Made by a program: the position numbers and the translations under genes. A DNA stretch of 32,797 nucleotides from contig NZ_CAJXQY010000041.1 of assembly GCF_913058315.1 (NCBI RefSeq), forward strand, positions 1 to 32,797, written 5' to 3'. Shown in pieces: positions 15,816-23,683 of this stretch. Below the pieces are notes generated by a model, which did not search any database, was not told the DNA's origin, and saw only the letters and a list, made by a program, of their open reading frames with translations. This DNA is from an uncultured Alteromonas sp. Its GTDB lineage: Bacteria; Pseudomonadota; Gammaproteobacteria; Enterobacterales; Alteromonadaceae. Each line of letters opens with the position of its first letter. Position 1 is the first letter of the stretch.

Positions 15816-16798
15816 TATTGCTCCTCCAGCGTAACGGTTTGTTGAATAGCGCCAAACACACTGTTTCCGGCACTATCCAGTACCTCCATAGACAGGGTTT
15901 CACCAACGTTTAAAAAGGCAGTTTGCGGGGCACCATGGGCTATCATTTCTTTCGATCGAAGTTCGGCAATACAGGCCTGCCCCACTTCTGGCGCGGCATT
16001 GGAAACCGTACCTGAGCCAACCACCGTACCGGGGTTTAACCTGCGGGTTTTGGCCACATGGGCAATGACATCATGAAAACCAAAGTGCATCTCAGCACCG
16101 CTGGGATTGCCAAACCAGGCGCTGTTGCGCTCAATATTTACCGGCAATTGCACCTTTCCAGCCTGCCACGCATCGCCCAGTTCATCCGGCGTTACCGCAA
16201 TTGGTGCAAAGGCAGTGGCACCTTTAGCCTGCACAAAGCCAAAACCCGTTTTCATTTCCCGGGGCGCCAGCGCGCGGTAGCTAATGTCATTAAGTAACAC
16301 CACCAGCCGTATGGCATCGAGGGCCTCCTGGGCACTTGCTCCCACGGGCACCGTATCGATGATCACACCAAACTCCCCTTCGAAGTCAGCCCCCAGGGTC
16401 GGATCAGGCGTCACCAGCGGATCGGTTGGCCCACTGAAATTGTCGCCAGCGCCCTGATACACCAGCGGGAATTTATCCATATCCTCGATAGGGTCGAGAT
16501 GAAAAGCCTTTTGCATTAAATGCCCGTGGTTTAAAAAACACGAGCCGTCCAGCCATTGCCAGGCTCTTGGCAACGGCGCGATTAATGAAAAAGAAGAAAG
16601 CGGTTGCGCGGCATCAAGCAAGCCATCGTTCAACTCGCGGTAACGAGTCTGTAACCGTGACTCAACGTCTGCCCAGCGGCTTAGCGCCTGTTGCAAAGTG
16701 GAGGCGATGTCCGGCACAGCACAGGCTCGAGACATATCCCGGGACACCAGAAGCAGACGGCCGTCCGCCGAAGGGGATTTTTCAGATGCAAATTTCAT
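15815..16798 (-). CDS. Fumarylacetoacetate hydrolase-family protein
   Basis: A 327-residue FAH-superfamily enzyme resembling the bacterial fumarylacetoacetases of the homogentisate route (LVSRDMSRA start, LPRAWQWLDGSCFLNHG, YQGAGDNFSGP, DFEGEFGVI with metal-binding acidic residues, NDISYR, GFGFVQAKGATAFAP, VGSGTVSN). It hydrolyses acylpyruvates, or hydrates or decarboxylates 2-oxo-pentenoates, with Mg2+ or Mn2+. Here it would finish ring breakdown and release central metabolites. I chose the ATG at 16798, with AGGA about eight bases upstream; the frame is open 15 codons further. It is the first gene of the six-gene operon, divergent from a LysR gene, with an inverted repeat between them. Confidence 0.9.
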   Translation of the reverse strand: MKFASEKSPSADGRLLLVSRDMSRACAVPDIASTLQQALSRWADVESRLQTRYRELNDGLLDAAQPLSSFSLIAPLPRAWQWLDGSCFLNHGHLMQKAFHLDPIEDMDKFPLVYQGAGDNFSGPTDPLVTPDPTLGADFEGEFGVIIDTVPVGASAQEALDAIRLVVLLNDISYRALAPREMKTGFGFVQAKGATAFAPIAVTPDELGDAWQAGKVQLPVNIERNSAWFGNPSGAEMHFGFHDVIAHVAKTRRLNPGTVVGSGTVSNAAPEVGQACIAELRSKEMIAHGAPQTAFLNVGETLSMEVLDSAGNSVFGAIQQTVTLEEQ

Positions 16799-16941
16799 GT
16801 AATTTCCTAACCGGGAAAACCAATACCTGTTGGCTTTTCGCACTCAGCCGGAGAATTCCCAGCCGGAAAGCGTTAACAAGTTTTCAACATTTGCAGTCTA
16901 AAAGTTTCTTGATAAAACAAAAAATTAAATGTATTGATTAA

Positions 16942-16964
16942 AAGTATCTACAAATTTAATACTT
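16942..16964. promoter_or_regulatory. Candidate LysR-type operator of the catabolic operon
   Basis: AAGTAT (16942-16947) and ATACTT (16959-16964) form a perfect dyad around 11 bases, giving the T-N11-A pattern of LysR-type boxes. It lies 26 bp before the LysR start and about 145 bp before the FAH start, inside an AT-rich 190-bp divergent promoter region. Such regulators usually repress themselves and activate the divergent operon with an inducer; that it does so here is inference. Confidence 0.55.
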
Positions 16965-16989
16965 CATCAACACAAGCAGAGGTAATGAG

Positions 16990-17904
16990 ATGCGTTTTGA
17001 ACAGTTAGATTTGAATCTTTTAGTCGCTCTTGATGTGCTTCTGGAAGAGCAGAATATCTCCCGCACGGCAGAAAAACTCTACCTTTCCCAGTCAGCCACC
17101 AGCAGCATACTGGCTCGCTTACGGGATTATTTCAAAGATGATCTGTTTGTTCAGGTTGGCAGAAAGATGCAGCCTACGCCCTATGCACTGGAATTACAGT
17201 TACCTATTAAAGAAATGTTAAATATCGTGCGTGGTTCCATCACGCACCGGCGCCAGATGGATCTGCAAAACTACAGCCGGCATTTTCGCATTATCGTCTC
17301 TGATTACATTTTGCAGGTGTTTCTCACCGACGTTATTAAAAACGTATCGAAGGAAGCGCCTAACCTCAGTTTTGAGTTTCTCACCCCGTTCACCATTGAA
17401 TCTGACGCTCTGTCACGCAGCAGTGTAGACATGATGATTGCCCCTGAACAGGTTATGATTGAAGGCTACTCCACGGCTTTTTTTACCAGTGACGAACTGG
17501 TATGTATCGCCGATAAAAATAATCCCAGGGTCAGCGAAGGTCTGAGCCGTGAAACGTTTTGCGATTGTGGGCACATTTCAGTGGGGTTTGGGCGGGTTAG
17601 CTTGTTAAGTATTGAAAAGTGGCTGGTCGAATCAAAAGCCTTAAAACGCCGTATTGAAGTGATTACCAACGACTTTACCACCATGTGTCGTATGATTGTG
17701 GGTACCGAGCGCCTGGCCTTGCTGCCGAAAAAATTCGCCGAGCTGAATGCTAACTTTATGCCGTTAAAAATATTGCCTTTGCCTTTTGAAGCTCCCTCGT
17801 TTACCGAGCATCTTATGTGGCACCCCACCCTCGACAGCGATCCCGTACACAGCTGGTTACGCGATAAAATTATCGCTCAGGGACAAATAAGCCAACAAAA
17901 ATAG
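16990..17904 (+). CDS. LysR-family regulator of the catabolic operon (NodD/LinR-like)
   Basis: A 304-residue LysR-type transcriptional regulator. The N-terminal winged helix-turn-helix covers about 5-65 (LDLNLLVALDVLLEEQNISRTAEKLYLSQSA is its start, split as DNLL-type NodD lead-in then LYLSQSATSS). The C-terminal inducer-binding domain covers about 90-295. The opening RFEQLDLNLLVALD is typical of the NodD-like group that senses aromatic compounds. It is divergent from the FAH gene, and the dyad at 16942-16964 is a likely binding site. GAGGTAATGAG precedes the start codon. The inducer is probably a pathway substrate or intermediate. Confidence 0.9.
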   Translation: MRFEQLDLNLLVALDVLLEEQNISRTAEKLYLSQSATSSILARLRDYFKDDLFVQVGRKMQPTPYALELQLPIKEMLNIVRGSITHRRQMDLQNYSRHFRIIVSDYILQVFLTDVIKNVSKEAPNLSFEFLTPFTIESDALSRSSVDMMIAPEQVMIEGYSTAFFTSDELVCIADKNNPRVSEGLSRETFCDCGHISVGFGRVSLLSIEKWLVESKALKRRIEVITNDFTTMCRMIVGTERLALLPKKFAELNANFMPLKILPLPFEAPSFTEHLMWHPTLDSDPVHSWLRDKIIAQGQISQQK

Positions 17905-18057
17905 ATATCAATTCACGCAATATAGCAGCAAAATAGTGAGACTTAACGGATTTTAACTACCATTTAACTGCCTTTTATAGCGTAATGAGAAAGGCTCCAT
18001 TTAATTAAAATTAGTGATAGTATTCAGAAAAACCATGAAAGTTGTGCATAGATTAAA

Positions 18058-18960
18058 ATGATAGAACGTTTTCACCTGCAACTGCTAACAGCGGTTGATG
18101 AGTGCGGCACCCTTACGCTCGCTGCCGAAAAGCTGCATCTGAGTCAGTCGGCACTGAGTCACAGCATCAAAAAGCTGGAACAGCAACTGGGCACGCCAGT
18201 TTGGGAAAAAGACGGTCGCAGACTTCGCCTTACCCAGGCCGGGCGGCAGATACTTATCCTGGCCAGACGCGTGTTACCGCAATTTGAGCACACCGAATTA
18301 TTGCTTACTCAAATCGCCAAAGGCCAGCGCGGCTCACTGCGCATAGGCATGGAATGTCACCCCTGTTATCAATGGCTGTTAAAAGTGGTGAGCCCGTTTT
18401 TAGATACCTGGCCGGGCGTCGAAATTGACGTAAAACAGGAATTTCAGTTTGGTGGCATGGGGGCCCTGTTTGACTATGATATCGATGTGCTGGTGACCCC
18501 GGATCCGCTGTTTAAAAGTGGCGTGACATTCATTCCGGTGTTCGATTTTGAACAGCGGCTGGTGGTTAGTCAGTCGCATCCGCTGGCATCCCGCCAGCAG
18601 ATTGAGCCCGGGGATTTGCAACATGAAACCCTGATCACGTATCCGGTTGAACCACAGCGGCTGGATATCTTCAGTCAGTTTTTATCACCGGCAGGATGCA
18701 CGGTAAAACGTCATCGGCACATAGAAGCCACCGAAATCATGCTGCAAATGGTTAGTGCTGGCCGTGGCGTGGCTGCGCTTCCGGGCTGGCTGGTAGATAC
18801 GTATGCCGAAAAATTGCAACTGGTGAGTTTGCGCTTAGGCAGCGCTGGGATCCAAAAACACATTTATCTGGGTATGCGCAACAACGACGTTAATATCGAT
18901 TACATTGCCGATTTTGTACGACTGGCAAAACAAACTGAAAATCAGGTCGATACAGCGTAG
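18058..18960 (+). CDS. MetR-like LysR-family regulator
   Basis: A 300-residue LysR-type regulator resembling E. coli MetR along its length: MIERFHLQLLTAVDECGTL start, LHLSQSALSHSIKKLEQQLG recognition helix, RIGMECHPCYQWL, DVLVTPDPL, FDFEQRLVVSQSHPLA, LITYPVEPQRLDIF, and AALPGWLVD. MetR senses homocysteine and controls methionine synthesis genes (metE, metH, metF). Whether this copy regulates methionine genes or its neighbour is not known: no met gene is in the window, and the next gene, a membrane protein, follows in the same direction after 93 bp. No strong ribosome site precedes the ATG. Confidence 0.85.
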   Translation: MIERFHLQLLTAVDECGTLTLAAEKLHLSQSALSHSIKKLEQQLGTPVWEKDGRRLRLTQAGRQILILARRVLPQFEHTELLLTQIAKGQRGSLRIGMECHPCYQWLLKVVSPFLDTWPGVEIDVKQEFQFGGMGALFDYDIDVLVTPDPLFKSGVTFIPVFDFEQRLVVSQSHPLASRQQIEPGDLQHETLITYPVEPQRLDIFSQFLSPAGCTVKRHRHIEATEIMLQMVSAGRGVAALPGWLVDTYAEKLQLVSLRLGSAGIQKHIYLGMRNNDVNIDYIADFVRLAKQTENQVDTA

Positions 18961-18996
18961 TTATACGTTTAAAGCCAGTTCATGTCCGGTCATTTT

Positions 18997-19024
18997 TGAT
19001 ACACTCTTACTATCAATTGTATCA
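18997..19024. promoter_or_regulatory. Inverted repeat before the membrane-protein gene
   Basis: TGATACA (18997-19003) and TGTATCA (19018-19024) form a perfect 7-bp dyad around 14 bases in the 93-bp gap after the MetR-like gene. It ends 29 bp before the next start codon. It could be an operator; it does not match the TGAA-N5-TTCA MetR consensus. Confidence 0.35.
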
Positions 19025-19053
19025 CCACTACCTTTAAGCCATTCCTCTTTGCT

Positions 19054-20325
19054 ATGAAGCAGTTTCGACCTACCCATTATGCCGGCTGGCTGGCTTGTTT
19101 CACTCTGTTGACTTATTTGTTGTCAGTGGCCGGTCTGCTGCATGCTGATATCGCTACGGTGGCAGCCTGGCTTACCTTGTTCACAATGTTGCCTGCGGTC
19201 AAGGCATCAGCCAGAAAGCAATCTGCAGTACTATTTATTCTGGGCGTACTGGGCCTGGCCACAGGCTATTGGCAAGGCGCAGAGATTAGCTGGCGCAGTG
19301 TGTATTCAGCCAATGTGCCGCTGTTAACTATGTTTGTGGCTATTACGTTCTTATCGTTAACCAATGCTCCGGGCGGTGATGAACGTTTACCCACGGGCAA
19401 CAGGGCTGCGGCTATCACGGCGCTGGGCACCACTTTACTGGGCGCTGTGATTAATATGTCGGTGATCTTTGTGTTCGGGGACCGACTGAAACGCGGCGGC
19501 ACCCTTACCGATGCACAGCAGATAGTGCTGGCCCGCTGCTTTACGGCCGCCGCCTGGTGGTCGCCGTTTTTTATTGCCACCGGCGTGGCATTAATGTACG
19601 CACCGGGAATGGCGTGGAAATCGACGGTAGCGCCTGGCGTCATTATGGCTTTGCTGGGCATTACCTACACATTACTGGATGTAAAACGCAAAGCAACAAC
19701 GCCTTTCGAAGGTTACCCGCTTAAAGCAGAAAGTCTGATTATTCCGGTATTAATGGCCATTGCTGTGCTGGTATTGCATCATTTTTTCCCGCAGTTCCGG
19801 ATTATGATCCTGATAAGCCTGTTGTCGGTGCTCGGCGCTTTGCTATTTATGCCCCAGCGTCCCCGACTGCGGACTCTCAAAGACTTTGTGGATAATCGGC
19901 TGCACAGTGCCGGCCCTCAGTTTGCGCTGTTTCTGGCGGCCGGGGTATTTTCCGCCGGGATCAAAACTCTGATAGACCTTCACCCCGGGCTTGTTGACCT
20001 GCATCAGTTCAGTTTCGATGCCCGGATGTTTGCCATCCTGCTGGCGTTAATGGTTATTGCCGGTTTGCTCGGGGTTCATCCGGTCATCAGTATCGCTGTG
20101 GTTAGCCCGGTATTACTGCCATTAAACCCAAACACCACCAGCCTGGGTTTTATGTTTCTTTCCACCTGGGCGATTTCCACCGGCTCGGGGCCGTTATCAG
20201 GGATAGGTCTTATACTTACCGGCCGCTATGGCGCCTCCTCGCGCCGTATTATCGGCAATAACTGGCACTACGTAATCGTTATGTGGGCACTTGCCAGCCT
20301 GGTCAATATGCTGATTCTGGCATAA
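19054..20325 (+). CDS. Polytopic inner-membrane protein, possible ion-transporter-superfamily permease
   Basis: A 423-residue protein with about 11-12 hydrophobic segments spread evenly from residue 10 to the end. The C-terminal half carries GVHPVISIAVVSPVLLPLNPN and a later STGSGPLSGIGL stretch, a pattern seen in transporters of the ion-transporter superfamily (helical hairpins with small residues). I do not recognise a specific family and assign no substrate. No signal peptide and no accessory domain. It follows the MetR-like regulator in the same direction, which may control it, with a dyad in between. The ribosome site is poor. Confidence 0.75.
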   Translation: MKQFRPTHYAGWLACFTLLTYLLSVAGLLHADIATVAAWLTLFTMLPAVKASARKQSAVLFILGVLGLATGYWQGAEISWRSVYSANVPLLTMFVAITFLSLTNAPGGDERLPTGNRAAAITALGTTLLGAVINMSVIFVFGDRLKRGGTLTDAQQIVLARCFTAAAWWSPFFIATGVALMYAPGMAWKSTVAPGVIMALLGITYTLLDVKRKATTPFEGYPLKAESLIIPVLMAIAVLVLHHFFPQFRIMILISLLSVLGALLFMPQRPRLRTLKDFVDNRLHSAGPQFALFLAAGVFSAGIKTLIDLHPGLVDLHQFSFDARMFAILLALMVIAGLLGVHPVISIAVVSPVLLPLNPNTTSLGFMFLSTWAISTGSGPLSGIGLILTGRYGASSRRIIGNNWHYVIVMWALASLVNMLILA

Positions 20326-20359
20326 TTTAGCCGATGAGCTTCACCCCTATTTGACCCTG

Positions 20360-20405
20360 CCTTAAGTATCTTGTCGGCACATATTGCTAACACACTTACT
20401 TAAGG
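20360..20405 (+). promoter_or_regulatory. Leader hairpin that could mask the ribosome site of the barrel gene
   Basis: CCTTAAGTA (20360-20368) is perfectly complementary to TACTTAAGG (20397-20405), with a 28-base loop. The right arm includes the AAGGA ribosome site that lies six bases before the ATG at 20413. In an mRNA starting upstream of 20360 this stem would cover the site. It might instead be a dyad bound by a regulator at the promoter. Confidence 0.4.
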
Positions 20406-20412
20406 AACCTCC

Positions 20413-21015
20413 ATGAAAAAACACACCTTCGCAGCCACTTTGATGGCGTTATCGTCTGTGTTCAGCACGATATCCGTGGCAGCCGACCTGGATTATGACT
20501 ACCTCCAACTGGGTTACGCCGCGGGCGATTATGCCGACATTGCCCCCTTTGATTTAAAGGGCCCTGAGTTTGAAGCCAGCTATGAAATTAGCCACCACAT
20601 CTTCATCACCGGTAAATACCGCAGCGCCGACGACAAGATAAGCCAGTACACTTTGGACGAAACAAACTGGCAGGCGGGCGCCGGTTACTATTACCATTTG
20701 AATCAGAACACCGTGTTCGATGGACGCCTTTATTATGGTGAAATCGATTTTAAGTTATCTGACAACGAAGAATCAGCCAAAGACGGCACGCATTTTTACA
20801 GTATCGTGGGCAACGTGCGTCATCAGCTAACCAACCAGATTGAACTGTTTGGCGGGCTGGAAGTACAAAAATGGCACAAAGGCTCCAACCAGAAGGCTTA
20901 TCGTCTGGGCGCACAATACGCGTTTGGAGAAACCAGGCAGTTTGTAGTGGGCGCAGAATACACCAAATTCTCAGACTCCGAGTGGTGCAAGCTGTTTGCC
21001 CGCTACGTTTTTTAA
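20413..21015 (+). CDS. Small outer-membrane beta-barrel protein
   Basis: A 200-residue exported protein with a signal peptide (KKHTFAATLMALSSVFS, cleavage near VAA-DL). Alternating hydrophobic and polar strands run through the mature part (YLQLGYAAGDY, ISHHIFITGKY, AGAGYYYHLN, FVVGAEYTKF) and it ends in ARYVF, with the C-terminal Phe recognised by the BAM machinery. An 8-strand barrel of the OmpA/opacity type is likely. No peptidoglycan-binding domain follows. Function unknown; perhaps surface structure or stress response. Ribosome site AAGGA. Confidence 0.8.
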   Translation: MKKHTFAATLMALSSVFSTISVAADLDYDYLQLGYAAGDYADIAPFDLKGPEFEASYEISHHIFITGKYRSADDKISQYTLDETNWQAGAGYYYHLNQNTVFDGRLYYGEIDFKLSDNEESAKDGTHFYSIVGNVRHQLTNQIELFGGLEVQKWHKGSNQKAYRLGAQYAFGETRQFVVGAEYTKFSDSEWCKLFARYVF

Positions 21016-21027
21016 TCCCCTCCCTTC

Positions 21028-21053
21028 TGTCGTCCCGACTCCCCGGGGCGACA
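21028..21053 (+). terminator. GC-rich hairpin after the barrel gene
   Basis: TGTCGTCCC (21028-21036) pairs with GGGGCGACA (21045-21053) with one G-T pair and an 8-nt loop, 12 bp after the stop. No T-tract follows, so termination is uncertain. Further on, GTTGCC-GTTT-GGCAAC (21094-21109) forms another clean small hairpin. The rest of 21016-21300 shows no gene. Confidence 0.4.
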
Positions 21054-21300
21054 AACCCTGCAACTTTGTTTTCACGCTATGAAAAGTCTTCACGTTGCCG
21101 TTTGGCAACAGCCAGCCATTATTGTTAATTGTGCGCACAAAACTTCATCGATCGTGAAAAAAACTCACATAAAAACAGCATCTAACAGGCTTTTTGCGGC
21201 TGGCATGCCGTTTGATAAAGGTTAGTTAACTAATGAAAACCGGCGGCGATTCACTGCCGGATTGTTAGCTCATTCGGTTTACGACAAAGAGGACACGACT

Positions 21301-21879
21301 ATGAACAAGACACTAATTGCTTTATCCACCCTGACAGCCATGACCTCATTTAGCCTGAGCGCTCAGCAAACACCTGCTGACATTAATGAAGCGGGATTCT
21401 ATGTGGGTGGAAATTATGGTTATCTACGTGTGGAAGGTGAAGATGACTTCGACGATGACAAAGATGTATGGCAGGGCATTGCAGGTTATAAATTTAATAC
21501 CTGGGTTGCTGTAGAAGGTTCATATATTGATTTTGGTGACTATGGTTCGTCAGTAGCCGGCGCAGAAACAGACGGTTATACCCTGGCCCTCAAAGGCATA
21601 GTACCTGTGGTTGGTAGCCTGTCTGCTTATGCCAAGCTCGGTCAGTTGTGGTCGGAAACAGATTACCGGCTGGCTGGTTATACAACTTCAGAGGATGACG
21701 AAAGCCTGTTTGTGGGGGCGGGACTAAGCTATGCATTGTCAACAAATCTGCTGGTGAATGCTGAGTACGTGGTGTATGACACCGAACTGGACGCAGACAG
21801 TGCTTTTGATGATATTGACGACACCGATTTTGAAACAGACCTGAAACAAGCCAGTATCGGTATCGAATATCGCTTCTAG
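21301..21879 (+). CDS. OmpA-like small outer-membrane barrel
   Basis: A 192-residue exported protein. The signal peptide ends near SLSA-QQ, then strands of an 8-strand barrel follow (GFYVGGNYGYLRV, IAGYKFNTWVAVEGSYIDF, YTLALKGIVPV, LFVGAGLSYAL, IGIEYRF). It ends in Phe. Two acidic stretches (EDDFDDDKD and DDIDDTDFETD) sit where loops are expected and might bind cations. I chose the ATG at 21301, with AGAGGA nine bases upstream and a proper signal peptide directly after it. Same direction as the previous barrel gene but unrelated in detail. It is a candidate for an adhesion or general porin-like surface role; nothing more can be said. Confidence 0.85.
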   Translation: MNKTLIALSTLTAMTSFSLSAQQTPADINEAGFYVGGNYGYLRVEGEDDFDDDKDVWQGIAGYKFNTWVAVEGSYIDFGDYGSSVAGAETDGYTLALKGIVPVVGSLSAYAKLGQLWSETDYRLAGYTTSEDDESLFVGAGLSYALSTNLLVNAEYVVYDTELDADSAFDDIDDTDFETDLKQASIGIEYRF

Positions 21880-21892
21880 TCAGACCGGCAGT

Positions 21893-22717
21893 TTACCTGT
21901 CGACCTGACAGCACGGGCAAAAATAGCTCCTGCGGCTGCTTCGTTCAGCGCGCAGGATTGTTTCATTACAGCGCCTGCATGGCTGCCCTTCCCGGTCGAA
22001 AACCATAAACCTTTCTGCTTCATATTCAGCCGCCGAATGCCGTGCACGGACAGATGCAACAATGGACGCAGTATAGCCCCCCGTTTCATATGCACGGTAG
22101 GTAACCTGTAAAGTTTGTTCTGCCAAGTGATTGATTTGCTCATCATTCAGGTGAGCAGGCTTCTTATCGGGATGAATACCAGCAAAGAATAAGATTTCGC
22201 TGCGCAGGTAATTACCCATCCCGGCCAGAAACCTCTGATCGAGATAAAGTGCCGCCAGGCTTCGATTGCGAAACCGCGAACTGGTTAATCTTTGTTGTAT
22301 CACTTCCGGCGTGACCGTCTGATTGAGAATATCAGGGCCGAGTTTGCGCAAAAACGGATGTTCACTGAGTTTCTCGCTTGGCCACACACTGATATCGGAT
22401 GCACTGTAAAGCAGTGCGCTATGCTCGTCGGTATGTAAGCCAAGACGAAGAGAGCGATTAGTTTCAGGCAACTCATCAAGGGGGACAATTACCCATCGCC
22501 CATACAACTGATTGTGAGAATAAATACTCATGTCGTTGTCGAAGTGCAGCAACATAGCTTTTCCCCGACAGCTCACTTGTGTTACTCGCTGGCCACTCAG
22601 TTCAGACTGAAAAGGCTTTAATGACTGCAGCCCTACGGTAACTTTGTTGATCTTCTGGTTTTGTAAAACTTTAGCTAAGGCATCGGCGCTTTGGCGGATC
22701 TCTGGGCCTTCTGGCAC
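21893..22717 (-). CDS. nei: Endonuclease VIII (DNA glycosylase/AP lyase)
   Basis: A 274-residue base excision repair enzyme that removes oxidised pyrimidines and cuts the resulting abasic site. The N-terminus PEGPEI holds the catalytic Pro2 and Glu3, and Lys53 (RGKA) is conserved. YSHNQLYGRW, LLYSASDI, HPFLRKLGPD and FLAGMGNYLRSEIL match E. coli Nei closely. A C-terminal zinc finger has Cys247, Cys250, Cys267 and Cys270. Length agrees with the family, so it is intact. It converges on the barrel gene with a 13-bp gap. Its neighbour katG also serves oxidative defence, but a shared transcript is impossible, since they face opposite ways. Confidence 0.95.
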   Translation of the reverse strand: MPEGPEIRQSADALAKVLQNQKINKVTVGLQSLKPFQSELSGQRVTQVSCRGKAMLLHFDNDMSIYSHNQLYGRWVIVPLDELPETNRSLRLGLHTDEHSALLYSASDISVWPSEKLSEHPFLRKLGPDILNQTVTPEVIQQRLTSSRFRNRSLAALYLDQRFLAGMGNYLRSEILFFAGIHPDKKPAHLNDEQINHLAEQTLQVTYRAYETGGYTASIVASVRARHSAAEYEAERFMVFDREGQPCRRCNETILRAERSSRRSYFCPCCQVDR

Positions 22718-22785
22718 GGCTTATTCCCCGAAACAGCTTTAAGATGTGCCTTATACGTGAAAGGGCAGGGATTTGGATGAAAGGT

Positions 22786-23256
22786 TCAGGCCTGCCATTG
22801 CCAGTCCTCGTGGTGCAAGCCCAGGGCTTCAACAAAGTGGAGATAATCGGTGCGTCCCATCGCCCGGGCCACCGTTTTAAACTGAGACTTTGCCTTGATA
22901 CCTTTCACCTGCAATAACTCAAGGCGTTTATCGGCGTTGCCATCAAATTGTGAGTCGAGAATTTGTGCAGCCTTGTTATGAGCATCCCAGTAATCCAGCA
23001 CATAGCCTATCAAGCGCCTGAAAATCCCCGGCATTCGCTTATCTTCCAGCGGTCCTGCCAGACCGGAGTTGGCCACGGCTTTTTGAAACGAAGACACCGT
23101 TTCTGATTGAGCAGCGACTTCCAGCGCCTCTAACACGCGCTGAATTTCTGTTAATAATTTCCTATGCGCCAGACTGCCATACTCACTTCCAACGAGCATT
23201 TCTATATCAGTCAGCAGCATATCTAAATTGACCAGATGTCGTTGTGTTGTTCCCAT
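22786..23256 (-). CDS. Conserved-looking hypothetical, mostly helical
   Basis: A 156-residue soluble protein that I do not recognise. It appears almost all alpha-helical, with heptad-like stretches (LVNLDMLLTDIEMLV, LLTEIQRVLEALEVAA, RRLIGYVLDYWDAH). It has no signal peptide or membrane segment. I chose the start at 23256 (MGTTQRHLVNLD) because the 21 extra residues from 23319 look non-coding; neither start has a clear ribosome site. It precedes nei in the same direction with a 68-bp gap, so the two may be co-transcribed. Confidence 0.6.
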   Translation of the reverse strand: MGTTQRHLVNLDMLLTDIEMLVGSEYGSLAHRKLLTEIQRVLEALEVAAQSETVSSFQKAVANSGLAGPLEDKRMPGIFRRLIGYVLDYWDAHNKAAQILDSQFDGNADKRLELLQVKGIKAKSQFKTVARAMGRTDYLHFVEALGLHHEDWQWQA

Positions 23257-23319
23257 GATCCAAAACGAGGTGGTAAAGGCGCCGCGCCAGCAAACCTCAA
23301 GAATACCACGAACTTTCAT

Positions 23320-23683
23320 CAGGTTTCATTGCCTTTACCTCATTCAGCGCGAAAAGTCCGTGTCCGGCACATCTGCTTGACCTGGTGACGCCTGCAAGTC
23401 CACTGCATTTACCTGTGCTGCAAGCAGGAAAAAACGCTAAAAGTGTTAACAATTTGTTTCACAATGGATTTTTCGAGCTATTTCAACATTTTCCCCGAAT
23501 GAGGAGAAAAACCTAACACCGAAAATATATTCATTAAAAAACATAATGTTAGCCAGCTTTTTGTTTTTCCAATCAAGTGCATCTGATTTTTTAATTATGC
23601 AAATTCCCTTTCCTCGTTAACACTTATAAATGTTAACAAACACTGTATTGTACATTGTTCACATTCGAAACGAGGAAGGACAA
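23320..23683. promoter_or_regulatory. katG upstream region with a GTTAACA dyad
   Basis: No gene is seen. GTTAACA (23616-23622) and TGTTAAC (23631-23637) form a perfect 7-bp dyad around 8 AT-rich bases, 46 bp before the katG start. Another GTTAACA lies near 23455. It is a candidate operator or part of the core promoter. I could not identify a convincing OxyR site. Confidence 0.4.
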
